Of a DNA stretch of 64,000 nucleotides, positions 27,394-35,665 are shown piece after piece (positions within the stretch are counted from its first letter, which is position 1; each line of letters begins with the position of its first letter). The notes below the pieces were generated by a model, which did no database searches, was not told the DNA's origin, and was given only the letters and a program-made list of their open reading frames with translations. Position numbers and translations under genes: made by a program. The DNA is from a bacterium. GTDB taxonomy: Bacteria; Pseudomonadota; Alphaproteobacteria; Micavibrionales; UBA2020. The stretch covers positions 1,285,296-1,349,295 of the forward strand of contig JAQSDV010000004.1 of the NCBI GenBank assembly GCA_029945425.1. Reading direction: 5' to 3'.

Positions 27394-28719
27394 TTGAACA
27401 CCAGACCCACGCTGCTGGAGGGCGATCCGGGCGCGCATATCAGGCGCCTGACGCTCCCGCTTGCCTGGGGCATGCTGGCGATGACCAGTTTTTCGGTGTT
27501 CGATGCGTGGTTTATCTCGCGCCTTGGAACGCAGTACCTTGCCGCGCTCGGCTTCACCATACCTGTCCTGATGTTCTTCATGGGCATCGTGTTCGGCACA
27601 TCCGTCGGCACGACATCGGTGATCGCGCGCGTCTATGGCGAGGGTGATTTCGACAAGGTGCGCCGCATGGCCACCGACGCGCTCAGCCTCACGGTTGTCA
27701 GCGTCATTGTCGCATCCCTTGCAGGCGTGATTTTTATCGACCCGATTTTCCGGCTCATGGGCGCGACGGACGATTTGATGCCGCTCATCCACCGTTACAT
27801 GATGATCTGGTATTGCGGGTTGCCGTTCCTCGGCCTGCTGATGGTCGGCAATGCCTGCATCCGCGCGACGGGGGATACGCATTTTGTTTCTAAAATGATG
27901 ACGCTGCTGGCTGTCAGCAATATCATCCTCGACCCGTTTTTTATCTTTGGCTGGGGGCCGTTTCCGGAATGGAAACTGGCTGGGGCGGCGGCGACGCTGG
28001 TCTGTTCCTATTACCTGACCTGCTGCGTTTCGATGTACTTCTTGATCTTCAGAAAGAAAATCCTGATGCATCCAGTCATCCATCCGGGACTGTTTAAATC
28101 ATGGGGCAAGATTTTGCATGTGGCGGTGCCGTCCATCGTCAGCAACCAGATCGCCCCCATTTCCGCCGCCATTATCACATGGATGGCGGCGCAGTTCGGC
28201 AAGGAAGCGGTCGCGGCGCTCGGCGTCGCAACGCGTATCGAGAGCATGGCGACGCTGCTGTTCTATTCCATGGGCGCGGCGATTGCCATTTTCACGGGCC
28301 AGAATTACGGCGCGGGAAATTACGGACGTATCCAGCAGGCAACCGCGACGGGCGCGAAATATTCGATGATCTGGGGGCTGGGCATCGCGGCGGGGTTGTG
28401 GATTTTCGCCTACAACATCCCGACTTTCTTTGACACCAACCCGCAAGTGATCGCCTATACCGCGCAATACCTGCACTGGGTGCCGATCAGCTATGGCGCG
28501 CTCGGCGTGCTGGTGGTATCGAACGCCGCGCTGAATGCGATGGGCAAACCGCTGCCCGCCACGACGCTCATACTGCTCAAGACCTTCGTGATTTATGTGC
28601 CGCTCGCCTATCTGTTGCAGGCGAAGATGGGGTTCAGCGGCATTCTGGCGGCGCTGCTCGTTACCAACTTCATTCTCGGTATCGTGTCGTATTTCTGGAA
28701 CCGCAAAATCGCATCCTGA
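27394..28719 (+). CDS. MATE family efflux transporter
   Basis: A 441-residue, 12-helix exporter of the multidrug and toxin extrusion family, driven by a proton or sodium gradient. Family features include the early PLAWGMLAMTSFSVFDAWFI block, GNACIRATGDT, and the duplicated half with TAFMG-like helices. It begins with TTG at 27394, with GGGGA six bases upstream. It continues the pirin/FMN reductase operon, suggesting export of, or protection from, a redox-active compound, though this is inference. Confidence 0.9.
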   Translation: MNTRPTLLEGDPGAHIRRLTLPLAWGMLAMTSFSVFDAWFISRLGTQYLAALGFTIPVLMFFMGIVFGTSVGTTSVIARVYGEGDFDKVRRMATDALSLTVVSVIVASLAGVIFIDPIFRLMGATDDLMPLIHRYMMIWYCGLPFLGLLMVGNACIRATGDTHFVSKMMTLLAVSNIILDPFFIFGWGPFPEWKLAGAAATLVCSYYLTCCVSMYFLIFRKKILMHPVIHPGLFKSWGKILHVAVPSIVSNQIAPISAAIITWMAAQFGKEAVAALGVATRIESMATLLFYSMGAAIAIFTGQNYGAGNYGRIQQATATGAKYSMIWGLGIAAGLWIFAYNIPTFFDTNPQVIAYTAQYLHWVPISYGALGVLVVSNAALNAMGKPLPATTLILLKTFVIYVPLAYLLQAKMGFSGILAALLVTNFILGIVSYFWNRKIAS

Positions 28720-28731
28720 CGGGGAATTTTC

Positions 28732-29073
28732 ATGGACGTCGCCATCAAGACCATCATGCTGCTTTTCGCCTCCAACGTCTTCATGACGTTTGCGTGGTAT
28801 GGCCACTTGAAGCACAAGGAAACGGCGCTCTGGATCGTGATCCTCATCAGCTGGGGCATCGCGTTTTTTGAATACTGCCTGCAGGTGCCCGCGAACCGCA
28901 TGGGGTCCAGCATCTTCAACGCGGCGCAGCTGAAAACCATTCAGGAGATCATCACGCTGGTCGTGTTTTCGGGATTTTCGGTCTGGTACCTGAACGAGCC
29001 GATCAAATGGAACCACCTTGTCGGGTTCGCGCTGATCGTGGCGGCGGCGTTCTTTATCTTCAAGAAATGGTGA
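28732..29073 (+). CDS. DMT-type small membrane protein (DUF486)
   Basis: A 113-residue protein with four membrane helices, matching the DUF486/DMT family: TFAWYGHLK, SWGIAFFEYCLQVPANR and the final LVGFALIVAAAFFIFKKW. It follows the MATE gene by 12 bases. Transport substrate unknown. Its stop codon directly abuts the stop of the convergent next gene. Confidence 0.87.
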   Translation: MDVAIKTIMLLFASNVFMTFAWYGHLKHKETALWIVILISWGIAFFEYCLQVPANRMGSSIFNAAQLKTIQEIITLVVFSGFSVWYLNEPIKWNHLVGFALIVAAAFFIFKKW

Positions 29074-29691
29074 TCAGCGTTTCGGCTGCGGATACGGGAT
29101 GGTATCCTTCGGCATCGTCGTCAGCCCGCGCTCCGGCGGGTTGGCAACAGGCGTAAATTCCAGCGTCTTGCCGACCAAACCGCCCAGCGTGACAACCTTT
29201 TTCCAGCCGCTGATCGCATAGCCGCGGATTTTCAAATTCTTATGGTCGCCCTGCGGCAGCTGGATATCGAAACCGAAAGCCTCTTTGCGCTGTTCGATCC
29301 AGATTTTTCCCTGCCAGCGGCCGCCGCCTATGTTCTTCATGTCGCGCAGCTGCGCCTGGTATTCAAGCGCCTTTTCAAAATCGGCGGGGGTCAGCTTGTT
29401 CTTGTCCTTGCTCACATTGCCGGCGACAAGGTTGCGCGTTTTATCATTGTTCGGGTTCAGCGCGTGGATGCGGAATTGTATGCCGGTTGAATCCGTCCAC
29501 AAATCGATCACGCCGTCATATTCGGGATGCGTCCAATAGCTATGCGCGGTTTGCGGGAGGGTCTGCACGATGCCTTGTTCCACGACAGCATTCTGCGCGC
29601 GCATCGGGCGCACCGATGCGGCAAAGAAACCCAGCGACAGCACCGAAGTGGTCGCAAGGGTGGTGAAGATTCTGGCGAGCTTACTTGTCAT
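29074..29691 (-). CDS. DUF2147-like exported protein
   Basis: A 205-residue precursor with a signal peptide of about 32 residues (cleavage near MRAQ-N). The mature part shows the DUF2147 pattern: W-x-D at the start of the domain, a LNPNNDKTRNLVAGN block, GGRWQGKIW, and LKIRGYAISGWKK. The family is periplasmic and of unknown function. The stop codon lies immediately next to that of the convergent DUF486 gene. The assignment is moderate. Confidence 0.65.
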   Translation of the reverse strand: MTSKLARIFTTLATTSVLSLGFFAASVRPMRAQNAVVEQGIVQTLPQTAHSYWTHPEYDGVIDLWTDSTGIQFRIHALNPNNDKTRNLVAGNVSKDKNKLTPADFEKALEYQAQLRDMKNIGGGRWQGKIWIEQRKEAFGFDIQLPQGDHKNLKIRGYAISGWKKVVTLGGLVGKTLEFTPVANPPERGLTTMPKDTIPYPQPKR

Positions 29692-29748
29692 AACGATGAA
29701 TATAAGGGAAGCGGGATGGATGCGTCAAACGGAAATTAGCACGTTGAT

Positions 29749-31002
29749 TTAACTGCCGAATTTGCGCTGGCTGTCATAGCCGAGGCCGAGCGCGACGGAG
29801 GAGAGCTTGTTTTCCTCCGATATCAGCGCGCCCGGAAAGCGCGAGCAGACCGCCTGTTTCAGCAGCGGCGTTTCGGTTGGCCCGCCGGTCAGGATGACGA
29901 TTTCGATGTCGTCATCGCTCAACCCAGCGGTCGCAAGGCATTCCGTGATCGATTCCGAAATGCGGTCGACATGGCTGGTGATCGCGGTGTTGAACAGCTC
30001 GCGCTGGATATCGAGCGCGAAGCCGTCCTCGATAAAGCCGAGCGTGGATGTTGTGGATTCCCTGTCCGTCAAATCGATCTTGGCGGATTCAACGGACGAC
30101 AGAATGCGGTGGCCCAGTTCGTGTTCCAGCGCATGCACGAAACGCCCAAATCTTTTTGCCGCATGGGATTCCGACAGGATATCGCGCATGTCCTTTTTCA
30201 CCTTGGGCGTGTAAAGGAAGTTCACCTTTGACCATTCCGACATATCGTGGAACGGCGACAGCGGCACGTCGAACCGTTTTTCGCCATAGGTGCTGCGATA
30301 GCCGAAGGCGGGCATGAAGCTGGAGAGGCTTAAGGATTTATCAAAATCATTCCCGCCGATGCGCACGCCGGAATGGCCGAGGATGTCCTGCGATCTGTCG
30401 GCGCGGTTGATATATTTCTGCGACACCTTGATGACCGTAAAATCCGACGTGCCGCCGCCGATATCGGCGACAAGGGCGCGTTTTTCATCCGTTACCTTCA
30501 CCTCATGCGCAAAGGCCGCGGCGACGGGCTCATACTGGAACGCGATGTGCCTGAAGCCTGCGGCAGCCGCGATGCGCTGCAATTCACCCTCCGCGCGCGC
30601 GTCGCCTGCGAGGTCGCCATCGATGAAATGCACAGGGCGGCCCATCACGGCATGGGTCAGTTCGTGGTTCAGTTGTTTTTCGGCGGTTGATTTGATATGG
30701 CCGATGAAATTGCCGATGATGCTGTCGAAACTGCGCATGCGGCCATTTACCAAAGTGCCCTGGTTCATCAGGCTGGTGCCGAGGATGCGCTTGAGGCTCC
30801 GCATAAAGCGGCCTTCCTCCCCCTCGAAAAACAATTTTTGCGCCGCGCGGCCAAAGGCGGGATGGGGCGATGTGGCGGCATAAAAAATCGCGCTCGGCAA
30901 GGTTTCGGCATCACCCTCGACCTTCAGCAGGCGCGCGCCATCCTTATCGCCCAGCGCAATCGCAGAATTCGACGTGCCGAAATCGATGCCGCAGGGATGC
31001 AT
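29749..31002 (-). CDS. Hsp70 family protein (YegD-like)
   Basis: A 417-residue protein with the Hsp70/actin ATPase fold but no substrate-binding domain, as in YegD. The phosphate-1 motif is CGIDFGTSNSAIAL, phosphate-2 is VADIGGGTSDFTVIK and the adenosine motif is VILTGGPTETPLLKQ. It is therefore an ATPase with a partner-specific rather than general chaperone role. It stands alone, with the agmatinase terminator upstream on the same strand. Confidence 0.9.
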   Translation of the reverse strand: MHPCGIDFGTSNSAIALGDKDGARLLKVEGDAETLPSAIFYAATSPHPAFGRAAQKLFFEGEEGRFMRSLKRILGTSLMNQGTLVNGRMRSFDSIIGNFIGHIKSTAEKQLNHELTHAVMGRPVHFIDGDLAGDARAEGELQRIAAAAGFRHIAFQYEPVAAAFAHEVKVTDEKRALVADIGGGTSDFTVIKVSQKYINRADRSQDILGHSGVRIGGNDFDKSLSLSSFMPAFGYRSTYGEKRFDVPLSPFHDMSEWSKVNFLYTPKVKKDMRDILSESHAAKRFGRFVHALEHELGHRILSSVESAKIDLTDRESTTSTLGFIEDGFALDIQRELFNTAITSHVDRISESITECLATAGLSDDDIEIVILTGGPTETPLLKQAVCSRFPGALISEENKLSSVALGLGYDSQRKFGS

Positions 31003-31056
31003 ATGCCACCATTCAGGAAAGCGATGTTTTTATATCGTTCACGGGTTGATTGCAAG

Positions 31057-31090
31057 AAAAACCCCGCGACCTTGGCAGGGGCGGGGTTTT
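31057..31090 (-). terminator. Rho-independent terminator of the nudix / methyltransferase / speB unit
   Basis: Stem AAAACCCCGC / GCGGGGTTTT with further pairing inside the loop, 23 bases downstream of the agmatinase stop on the minus strand. Confidence 0.8.
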
Positions 31091-31113
31091 AAGGCGTTAT
31101 AATTGCGGCAGAA

Positions 31114-32031
31114 TTACGCGATCTTTTTCGTGCGCGTTTTGATTTTCTTCGCAAGGAAAGCGTAGCTCATGATTTTATAGGCAAGCTTGGCGGCGAGGAA
31201 GTCGCAGCCATGGAGGTTGGGCTTGGGCGCCAGTTCGTTGATATCCGCGCCGATGAAGGTCGACACCTTCGCGACTTCGCGGATGATGTTGACGGCGTCG
31301 TCCCAGAACAAGCCGCCCGGTTCCGGCGTGCCGGTCGCGGGGATCATGCTGGCGTCGAAGGCGTCGATGTCGAAAGTGACATAGACGTTCTTGCCCTTGA
31401 AGTTGCGGACAATCTCTTTCATGTCCCACAGGTGCTTTTCGCGCGCCCAGTAGATTTTAATGCGTTTCTTGTTTTTTTCGAGGAACGGGATTTCGCCCGA
31501 CGAAATGTTGCGGATGCCGAATGAATAGACACTCACATTCGCAGGGTCCATCGTGCGGCAGATGGCCGAGGCGTGGGAATAATGCTCGCCGTGGTAACCG
31601 TCGCGCAGGTCGGCATGCGCGTCGAAATGCAGCACCGCCACATCCTTGAAGTTGCGCGCATAGGGACGGATTGCGCCTGCCGTGATCGAATGCTCGCCGC
31701 CGAAGACGAAGGGGAATTTGCCCATCGCCAGCACTTCTTCCACTTGCGCGTCCAGCTGCTCCAGCGCGGTTTCGACAGATTTGGAAATTTTCACGGGTTT
31801 CGCGGTCACGACGCCGTATTCGCGGAATGGCTCGCTCCAGAATTCGTCATCGAACAATTCGACCTGATGCGACGCGTTGATCATCGCGGCAGGGCCTTTC
31901 GACGTGCCGCCGCCATAGGACACCGAAGCCTCGAGGCCGAAGGGAATGACGACGACTTGCGCGTTGTCGACGCTGAACGCATCCGCTTTTTCAAGGCCGA
32001 GGAAGCCGTCGGCGGGTTTCATGAACTGCAT
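31114..32031 (-). CDS. speB: Agmatinase
   Basis: A 305-residue ureohydrolase of the arginase superfamily, which hydrolyses agmatine to putrescine and urea. The two-manganese ligands are all visible: H114 (GGEHS), D137, H139 and D141 (FDAHADLR), and D221 and D223 (FDIDAFD). Agmatinase rather than arginase fits the SHASAICR and GTPEPGG blocks. The start at 32031 has AAGGA eight bases upstream; the frame stays open further but would overlap the methyltransferase gene. It is the last gene of nudix / methyltransferase / speB and adjoins the polyamine biosynthesis genes. No arginine decarboxylase is seen in the window. Confidence 0.9.
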   Translation of the reverse strand: MQFMKPADGFLGLEKADAFSVDNAQVVVIPFGLEASVSYGGGTSKGPAAMINASHQVELFDDEFWSEPFREYGVVTAKPVKISKSVETALEQLDAQVEEVLAMGKFPFVFGGEHSITAGAIRPYARNFKDVAVLHFDAHADLRDGYHGEHYSHASAICRTMDPANVSVYSFGIRNISSGEIPFLEKNKKRIKIYWAREKHLWDMKEIVRNFKGKNVYVTFDIDAFDASMIPATGTPEPGGLFWDDAVNIIREVAKVSTFIGADINELAPKPNLHGCDFLAAKLAYKIMSYAFLAKKIKTRTKKIA

Positions 32032-32032
32032 T

Positions 32033-32644
32033 TTATAATTCCTTTCGGTTATTTTGCGCGAGCCATACGGTGCGGCCGCCGCAATCTTTGTCTGTCTGAT
32101 TAAGGACAATAACGCTAAATCCGTTGTTTTCAAGCAGCGTTTTGTACTCCGCCACGGAAAGGCTGGCATGGTGGATATCGTGGCCCTCCATGTTGCCATA
32201 GCTTTCGCCGTCTTCCGTTCCGGTGTTGAACAGCAGCACAGCGCCAGCCGCCGCATGTTGCGCGAAGCTCACGAACATGGCGCGCTGGTCGTCGCGCGTC
32301 AGGTGGAAGAAACTGTCCCAGCTCAGGATCACGTCGTATTTTCCGCTCAGGCCGGTTTTGCGGATATCGCCCACCTGCCAGTCATGATCCGGAAAGCGCG
32401 ATTGCGCCAGTTCGATCATGCGCGGCGCGATGTCGATGCCGGTCACCTGAAATCCGTGGCCGATAAAAAATGCCGCCATCGGCTCCGCACTGCCGCAGCC
32501 GAGGTCGAGCAGCTTGCCCTCCGGTTTTGCGAACGTCAGGACATGGTCGAGGTATTTTTTCTCGACCAGCGTCTTGTTGCGTGCATTGTCGAACCAGTCT
32601 GCGATCTGCTGGTACTGCGCGGCGACTTCGGTATTACGGCTCAT
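32033..32644 (-). CDS. Class I SAM-dependent methyltransferase
   Basis: A 203-residue methyltransferase with a standard motif I (LLDLGCGSAEPMAAF), motif II near VTGIDIAPRMIELA and a GDI block. The substrate is unknown. Its ATG overlaps the nudix stop by four bases, and its own stop is just inside the agmatinase start region, so the three are translationally linked. Context with polyamine genes makes a small-molecule substrate plausible, but that is inference. Confidence 0.88.
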   Translation of the reverse strand: MSRNTEVAAQYQQIADWFDNARNKTLVEKKYLDHVLTFAKPEGKLLDLGCGSAEPMAAFFIGHGFQVTGIDIAPRMIELAQSRFPDHDWQVGDIRKTGLSGKYDVILSWDSFFHLTRDDQRAMFVSFAQHAAAGAVLLFNTGTEDGESYGNMEGHDIHHASLSVAEYKTLLENNGFSVIVLNQTDKDCGGRTVWLAQNNRKEL

Positions 32645-33066
32645 TCTTCGATCATGCCGCTGCCTGCCGAAATGGCAAGGAAAGCATCGCGGTCGATATT
32701 CACATGGGGGCCGAGGTCATAGGTCTCGAGGTCCTCGATCGGCACCCAGACGAATTCCGAATGCTCGGGCGTCAGCTTCACATTTTCACCCAGCGGGCGG
32801 CAGAGATAGGCAAGGTTCAGCAGCGGCTGCCCTTCGCGCTTGCCGGTACGGGCGTTGAAGATCTGCATCACGTCGACCTTCAATCCGGTTTCTTCCTTGT
32901 ATTCGCGGGCGAGCGCAACTTCGGGCGCTTCGCCATGCTCGACGCCGCCGCCGCAGAATTCCCAGCCGATGAATTCGGAACCGGGCGCGGGCGCGCGTTT
33001 CAGCAGCAGCACATGCCCTTCGTCGTTCATAAGCACGCCAAGGGCGCGGACATTGAATTGAGCCAT
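32641..33066 (-). CDS. Nudix hydrolase
   Basis: A 141-residue Nudix-domain pyrophosphohydrolase. The Nudix box is intact: GGVEHGE, then REYKEETGL. The N-terminal VRALGVLMNDEGHVLLLKR strand is typical. The substrate (nucleotide sugar, oxidised nucleotide or other) cannot be told. It is the first gene of a coupled three-gene unit. Confidence 0.9.
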   Translation of the reverse strand: MAQFNVRALGVLMNDEGHVLLLKRAPAPGSEFIGWEFCGGGVEHGEAPEVALAREYKEETGLKVDVMQIFNARTGKREGQPLLNLAYLCRPLGENVKLTPEHSEFVWVPIEDLETYDLGPHVNIDRDAFLAISAGSGMIEE

Positions 33067-33087
33067 CTTGAAATTCCTCTAAAAAGA

Positions 33088-33127
33088 TTTCCGGCCGGGG
33101 CCTTTTAAGGGGGCTCCGGCCGGAAAA
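33088..33127 (-). terminator. Rho-independent terminator of the deoxyhypusine-synthase-like gene
   Basis: A long stem (TTTCCGGCCGGGGCC against GGGCTCCGGCCGGAAAA, with one mismatch) about 12 bases downstream of the stop codon. Confidence 0.75.
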
Positions 33128-33138
33128 TTCGTTATCGC

Positions 33139-34206
33139 TTACTTGAACAGCTTGTTCCAGTTGCGGCGGGGGCGTTTTTTCCAGTAGCCGCGATGGTAAG
33201 CGTCGGATGCCAGCAGCGGCATGACCGAGCCTGCTTCCGCAAATACCATCTGCTCCAGTGCAACGTCCACTTTACCCCAGCTGCACGCTTCCTTCAGCGT
33301 GGAGGAGGAGCAAGCGCCGTCGCGCACGTCCGCAATCGTGATCTGGACCGCGTATTTATGCATGTCGACATCTTTGTGGCCAAGGATCTCTGCGCAGACA
33401 ACGGTGTCCTGCGTGAAGTTCTTGGGCACGCCGCCGCCGATCATCAGCAGGCCGGTGGTGCCGGCTGCGATTTTCACGTCGGTCAGTTCGCGGAAATCCG
33501 CAACGGCGTCGATGCACATATAGTTCTTCGGGTTTTTCTTCTGGTGCAGCACCAGACCGAAACCGGCCGAGCTGTCAACGAAAGCGGGGCAGAAGATCGG
33601 CACGCCGTGCTCATAGCAAGCCGCGATCAGCGAGTTTTTCTTCTTCGCTTTTTTGGTCAGGTATTTGCCCATCTCCCAGATGAATTCGCGCGACGAATAG
33701 GGGCGGCGTTCAAGGCCTTGCGCGATTTCAAAAATCGTGTGGTCAACGGCCTGCAGGTCTTCTTCGTCGATGTACGTGTCGTAAATGCGGTCGATGTAAA
33801 GATCGCGCAGTTCGCGGTCGTCGACTTGGGCATCGGCACGGTAATGCTTGAAGCCGAGCGCTTCAAAGAAGTCCATGTCGACGATCGAGGCGCCGGTGGC
33901 GACGATCACGTCGACCATGTTGCTCTTGACCATTTCCGTGTACAGGTCCATGCAGCCGCCGGCCGAGGTGGAGCCAGCCAGCGTCAGGATGGACGTTGCG
34001 CCCTTGTCCTGCAGCATGGTGTTGAAAATGTCGGTCGCACGCGCGAGGTCGCGCGAGGTGAAGGACATTTTGCCCATGCCGTCGATGATCGGGCGCGCAT
34101 CGAATTTCTTGATGTCGATATGCTCGATCGGGGTGTTCAGCAACGCCGCTTTGCGGTTGCTTTTCGGATGGGGTTTTGCTTTCACGGCTTTCAGGCTGCT
34201 TTTCAT
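33139..34206 (-). CDS. Deoxyhypusine-synthase-like enzyme, probable homospermidine synthase
   Basis: A 355-residue member of the deoxyhypusine synthase family. The catalytic lysine is conserved: K312 in KEACSWGKVD, equivalent to the EAVSWGK motif of eukaryotic deoxyhypusine synthase. The TLAGSTSAGG and GTTGLLMIGGGVPKNF blocks belong to the NAD-binding core. Bacteria lack eIF5A, and bacterial members transfer aminobutyl groups between polyamines, so homospermidine formation from putrescine and/or spermidine is the likely role; this is inferred. It lies about 100 bases downstream of ornithine decarboxylase on the same strand. AAGGA precedes the ATG. Confidence 0.85.
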   Translation of the reverse strand: MKSSLKAVKAKPHPKSNRKAALLNTPIEHIDIKKFDARPIIDGMGKMSFTSRDLARATDIFNTMLQDKGATSILTLAGSTSAGGCMDLYTEMVKSNMVDVIVATGASIVDMDFFEALGFKHYRADAQVDDRELRDLYIDRIYDTYIDEEDLQAVDHTIFEIAQGLERRPYSSREFIWEMGKYLTKKAKKKNSLIAACYEHGVPIFCPAFVDSSAGFGLVLHQKKNPKNYMCIDAVADFRELTDVKIAAGTTGLLMIGGGVPKNFTQDTVVCAEILGHKDVDMHKYAVQITIADVRDGACSSSTLKEACSWGKVDVALEQMVFAEAGSVMPLLASDAYHRGYWKKRPRRNWNKLFK

Positions 34207-34309
34207 GTTCGTAGTCCTTTTTTATCAATCTGCCCTGCGCGTTTTAAGGCCGCTCCTTTTGCAAGAAGTGGCCCGAAATGGGTTTTACGCGGTCAATTTG
34301 TGGCGAAAA

Positions 34310-35509
34310 TTATCCCGTCACGCAGAGTTCGTTTGAATCCGTCGTTTCCAGCGCGTCATCGTAGAGCGTCACCAGCGGCGGGGCCTTGACGGACACAACT
34401 TCGTGGGCGGAAAAGCCGTTGAAGTCGGTACGCATGGTGTTCCCATAGGCGCCGAGCTGGCCGATCTCGATGTAATCCCCTTCCCGGACGTCTTCCGGCA
34501 GGTAAAAGGGGCCAGGCATATAATCAATGCTGTCGCAGGTGGGCCCGTAGAAACGGAAACCCTTGTGCGGCGCACTGGTGCCTCCCGGCGTCGGACGGAT
34601 GAGACGAACCGGGTAACGGAAACCCAGGTGGCCTGCGTCGAACAGGCTGCCATAGGTTCCATCATTGATGTACAGCACATCGTCCTTGCGGAGCTCCACC
34701 TTGACGACCACGGATGCGCTCTCGGCCACAAGCGCGCGGCCGGGTTCGCACCAGAACTCGTAGCGGTCCGGGTGGGGAAGGCGGTCGAAACCGCTTTCGA
34801 TGGCGTGTTTATAGTCTGCAAGCGCCGGAGGCGCCATGTCGGGGTAGATCGACGGAAAGCCGCCGCCGATATCGATGATGTCGACGCGGGTGCGCGGGAT
34901 CTGGCGCAGGATGCCGCCCACGATGTTCAGCGCCGCGACATAGGCGGCGGGGTCCATCGTTTGCGAGCCGACATGGAAGCAGATGCCGAGGCGTTTGGAG
35001 TGCTTGCGGGCGAGCTTCAGGATCTCCGGCGCCTTTTCGGGCAGGCAGCCGAATTTGCCGGCGAGCGGCAGCTCCGACGAGGTATTGGGCACAGCGAGAC
35101 GCAGGCACAGGCCGAGGTCTTTCGACTTGCCGGTGCAGGCGATGATCTTTTCCAGTTCCTCGACCGAGTCAAAGGAGTAGTCGCGCACGCCGTAGTCGAA
35201 ATACGCCTGTTCGATCGCATGGCGGCTTTTGACCGGATGCATGAACGCGATATGGGAGCCGGGGGCGATCTCGTTCACCAGCTGGATTTCGGGGATGGAC
35301 GCTGCGTCAAAATGCTTGATGCCGGCGTCGCGCAGGCCCGCCATGACGTATTTGGCAGGGTTCGCCTTTACGGCGTACAGCACATGGCCGGGGAAATTGT
35401 CCAGGAACCACTTCGCAGAGGTTTCAAGGGCAGCCGGTCGAAAACAGGTAACGGGAATATTGGGACGTCGCTGGCGGACTACGTCTTCGGGGCCGTCGAA
35501 TTTTTCCAT
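34310..35509 (-). CDS. Ornithine decarboxylase (alanine-racemase fold)
   Basis: A 399-residue PLP enzyme of decarboxylase group IV, converting ornithine to putrescine. PLP binds K48 (YAVKAN); IDIGGGFPSIYP is the phosphate-binding loop; EPGRAL (255-260) and C325 in GPTCDS are the second-subunit catalytic elements. The C325-D326 pair fits ornithine or lysine decarboxylases rather than diaminopimelate or carboxynorspermidine decarboxylases. Dual ornithine/lysine activity is possible. AGGAGG lies ten bases before the ATG, inside a hairpin that also contains a mini-ORF. Together with the deoxyhypusine-synthase-like gene it forms a polyamine pathway. Confidence 0.88.
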   Translation of the reverse strand: MEKFDGPEDVVRQRRPNIPVTCFRPAALETSAKWFLDNFPGHVLYAVKANPAKYVMAGLRDAGIKHFDAASIPEIQLVNEIAPGSHIAFMHPVKSRHAIEQAYFDYGVRDYSFDSVEELEKIIACTGKSKDLGLCLRLAVPNTSSELPLAGKFGCLPEKAPEILKLARKHSKRLGICFHVGSQTMDPAAYVAALNIVGGILRQIPRTRVDIIDIGGGFPSIYPDMAPPALADYKHAIESGFDRLPHPDRYEFWCEPGRALVAESASVVVKVELRKDDVLYINDGTYGSLFDAGHLGFRYPVRLIRPTPGGTSAPHKGFRFYGPTCDSIDYMPGPFYLPEDVREGDYIEIGQLGAYGNTMRTDFNGFSAHEVVSVKAPPLVTLYDDALETTDSNELCVTG

Positions 35510-35510
35510 T

Positions 35511-35539
35511 TCATGAAACCCTCCTGGGGGCTTTCATGA
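35511..35539 (-). promoter_or_regulatory. Ribosome-binding-site hairpin with 8-codon upstream ORF before ornithine decarboxylase
   Basis: An inverted repeat with perfect 8-base arms TCATGAAA / TTTCATGA and inner CCC/GGG pairing. On the minus strand the Shine-Dalgarno AGGAGGG sits in the loop and the 3' arm. The same stretch encodes a mini-ORF from 35537 to 35511 reading M-K-A-P-R-R-V-S-stop, whose stop is one base before the decarboxylase ATG. Control by folding, reinitiation or ribosome stalling is possible. Confidence 0.55.
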
Positions 35540-35665
35540 GATAACCGCACGCGAATCGTTCGCTGCCGTGCCCTCATAATTAACGTTATAGGTTGATTCG
35601 ATTCAATGTAAAGAATTTTTGAAAATTCAGGGGCTTTGCGGCTGTCACTTCATGTTACAAAATCT

